From: Cyclobacterium jeungdonense
GTDB taxonomy: Bacteria; Bacteroidota; Bacteroidia; Cytophagales; Cyclobacteriaceae
Assembly: GCF_010994275.1 (NCBI RefSeq)
Contig: NZ_WMCD01000009.1
Location: forward strand, 206,326 to 270,325
Direction of reading: 5' to 3'
DNA length: 64,000 bases
Part shown: positions 63,170 to 64,000 of the stretch, piece after piece
How the letters are laid out: each line of letters begins with the position of its first letter
How positions within the stretch are numbered: position 1 is the first letter of the stretch
Made by a program: the position numbers and the translations under genes
The notes under the pieces: model-generated
What the model was told of the DNA's origin: nothing
Database searches by the model: none
What the model saw: only the letters and a program-made list of their open reading frames with translations

Positions 63170-64000
63170 ATGAGGATAATTATAAGTTTAATTTTAATAG
63201 TTCTTATATCTGGCTGTCAAAAGGGAGAACGGGATCAGAAGTTACTTGATTCAACAGACCAGGTCAGCTATAATTTTCATGTTCGTCCGATCCTGTCGGA
63301 CAATTGTTATGCCTGTCATGGGCCAGATGAAAACAAGCGGGAAGCCGGTCTTCGTCTGGACATGGCAGAGAGCGCTTACGCTGCTTTAAAGGAAAACCCC
63401 GACGCCCATGCCATCGTGCCGGGTAAGCCCGGCTCATCAGAAGTGGTCAGAAGGTTGGAGTCGACAGATGCAACGGAAATGATGCCTCCTCCGGAGTCCA
63501 ACCTGAAACTCACCGAAGAAGAGAAGGGAATCATAAGAAAATGGATTCGGCAGGGTGCGGAGTACCAGCCCCACTGGGCCTTCGTACCGCCGGTAAAATC
63601 AGAGCTTCCCAGCGTATCCAATACCGCCTGGGTAGAGAACGAGATTGACCATTTTATCCTCAATAGGTTGGAAAGGCGCGGGCTTCAGCCCAATGGTAAA
63701 GCGGACAAAATGCACCTGCTCAAGCGCCTGAGCATCGACCTGACAGGGCTGCTTCCCAGCCTGGATCTGATGCAGGAATACCGGGAGGACGATTCCCCCG
63801 AAGCCACCGATAAAATCATCGACCGGCTATTGGATAGTCCCTCGTTTGGGGAACGCATGGCCGTACTCTGGATGGATGTATCCCGTTATTCTGACAGTTA
63901 CGGTTACCAGGATGACAATATCCGTACCCAGTGGCCCTACCGTGACTGGGTGATTCACGCCTTTAACAAAAACCTGCCCTACGATCAATTCATCACCTGG
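63170..64000 (+). CDS. PSCyt1/DUF1549 cytochrome lipoprotein (3' end cut by window)
   Basis: 277 codons are present from ATG 63170. Lipoprotein signal (MRIIISLILIVLISGC). A planctomycete cytochrome C domain follows with CYACH near residue 47 and the usual MMPPPESNLKLTEEE end, then DUF1549 (IDHFILNRLERRGLQPNGKADKMHLLKRLSIDLTGLLPSL..., GERMAVLWMDVSRYSDSYGYQDDN). In planctomycetes the companion is DUF1553/DUF1501. It follows the haloperoxidase-like gene by 135 bp and appears to belong to the same locus. Confidence 0.9.
   Translation, partial: MRIIISLILIVLISGCQKGERDQKLLDSTDQVSYNFHVRPILSDNCYACHGPDENKREAGLRLDMAESAYAALKENPDAHAIVPGKPGSSEVVRRLESTDATEMMPPPESNLKLTEEEKGIIRKWIRQGAEYQPHWAFVPPVKSELPSVSNTAWVENEIDHFILNRLERRGLQPNGKADKMHLLKRLSIDLTGLLPSLDLMQEYREDDSPEATDKIIDRLLDSPSFGERMAVLWMDVSRYSDSYGYQDDNIRTQWPYRDWVIHAFNKNLPYDQFITW

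Overview
The window reads as chromosomal DNA of a Bacteroidota bacterium, most likely of the order Cytophagales (Cyclobacteriaceae-like; this is inference, no rRNA is present). Supporting signs are a SusC/SusD pair with its own ECF sigma factor and FecR anti-sigma factor, several promoters of the Bacteroidota TAnnTTTG type, scarce Shine-Dalgarno sequences, many lipoprotein signals, a FeoA-FeoB pair with a small Cys-rich partner, and a one-piece sensor with a periplasmic beta-propeller.

Layout. 1-8.2 kb: the 5' part of a DUF2723 membrane protein, a SAF-domain oxidoreductase, a TPR protein, an Lrp/AsnC regulator with a strong terminator, then Nudix hydrolase, MATE exporter, short-chain dehydrogenase and a SixA-like phosphatase. 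8.3-17.1 kb: a redox block. A PQQ dehydrogenase with a built-in c-type heme domain converges on a four-gene reverse-strand run (DUF1592 cytochrome, Tat-exported DUF1552 protein, membrane cytochrome with LRR tail, PqaA-like hydrolase). 17.4-25.4 kb: sucD with its terminator, a giant sensor kinase, a REC-kinase hybrid with an altered H-box, and an ABC ATPase/permease/DUF3299-like set that may handle a metal. 25.4-34.8 kb: housekeeping and metabolic genes, including a HemJ/CopD-SCO-cytochrome c run, a sugar-acid type dehydrogenase pair, a split kinase/APH pair and an unusual pyruvate kinase.

34.8-42.2 kb is looser and more AT-rich, with long gaps, an XRE regulator behind a Pho-box-like array, two secreted proteins, a broken methyltransferase and a sulfatase; it looks like accessory DNA. 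42.3-48.4 kb returns to core functions: a persulfide-dioxygenase/rhodanese protein, the feo operon, a 4HB-type membrane protein and a luciferase-like monooxygenase. 48.7-64 kb is one long forward-strand locus: ECF sigma, FecR, SusC, SusD, a VCBS/ASPIC-UnbV lipoprotein, a DUF255 thioredoxin-fold protein, a vanadium-haloperoxidase/PAP2-like lipoprotein and the start of a cytochrome/DUF1549 lipoprotein. No glycoside hydrolase is visible, so its substrate is unclear.

The best unexplained structures are a dispersed two-unit palindromic repeat found in opposite orientation at 14,967-15,175 and 46,568-46,738 with the same 112-bp architecture, an 11-bp-phased triple GTCAT array directly upstream of a TAnnTTTG promoter at 35.75 kb, and mutually exclusive hairpins after susD at 55.9 kb.
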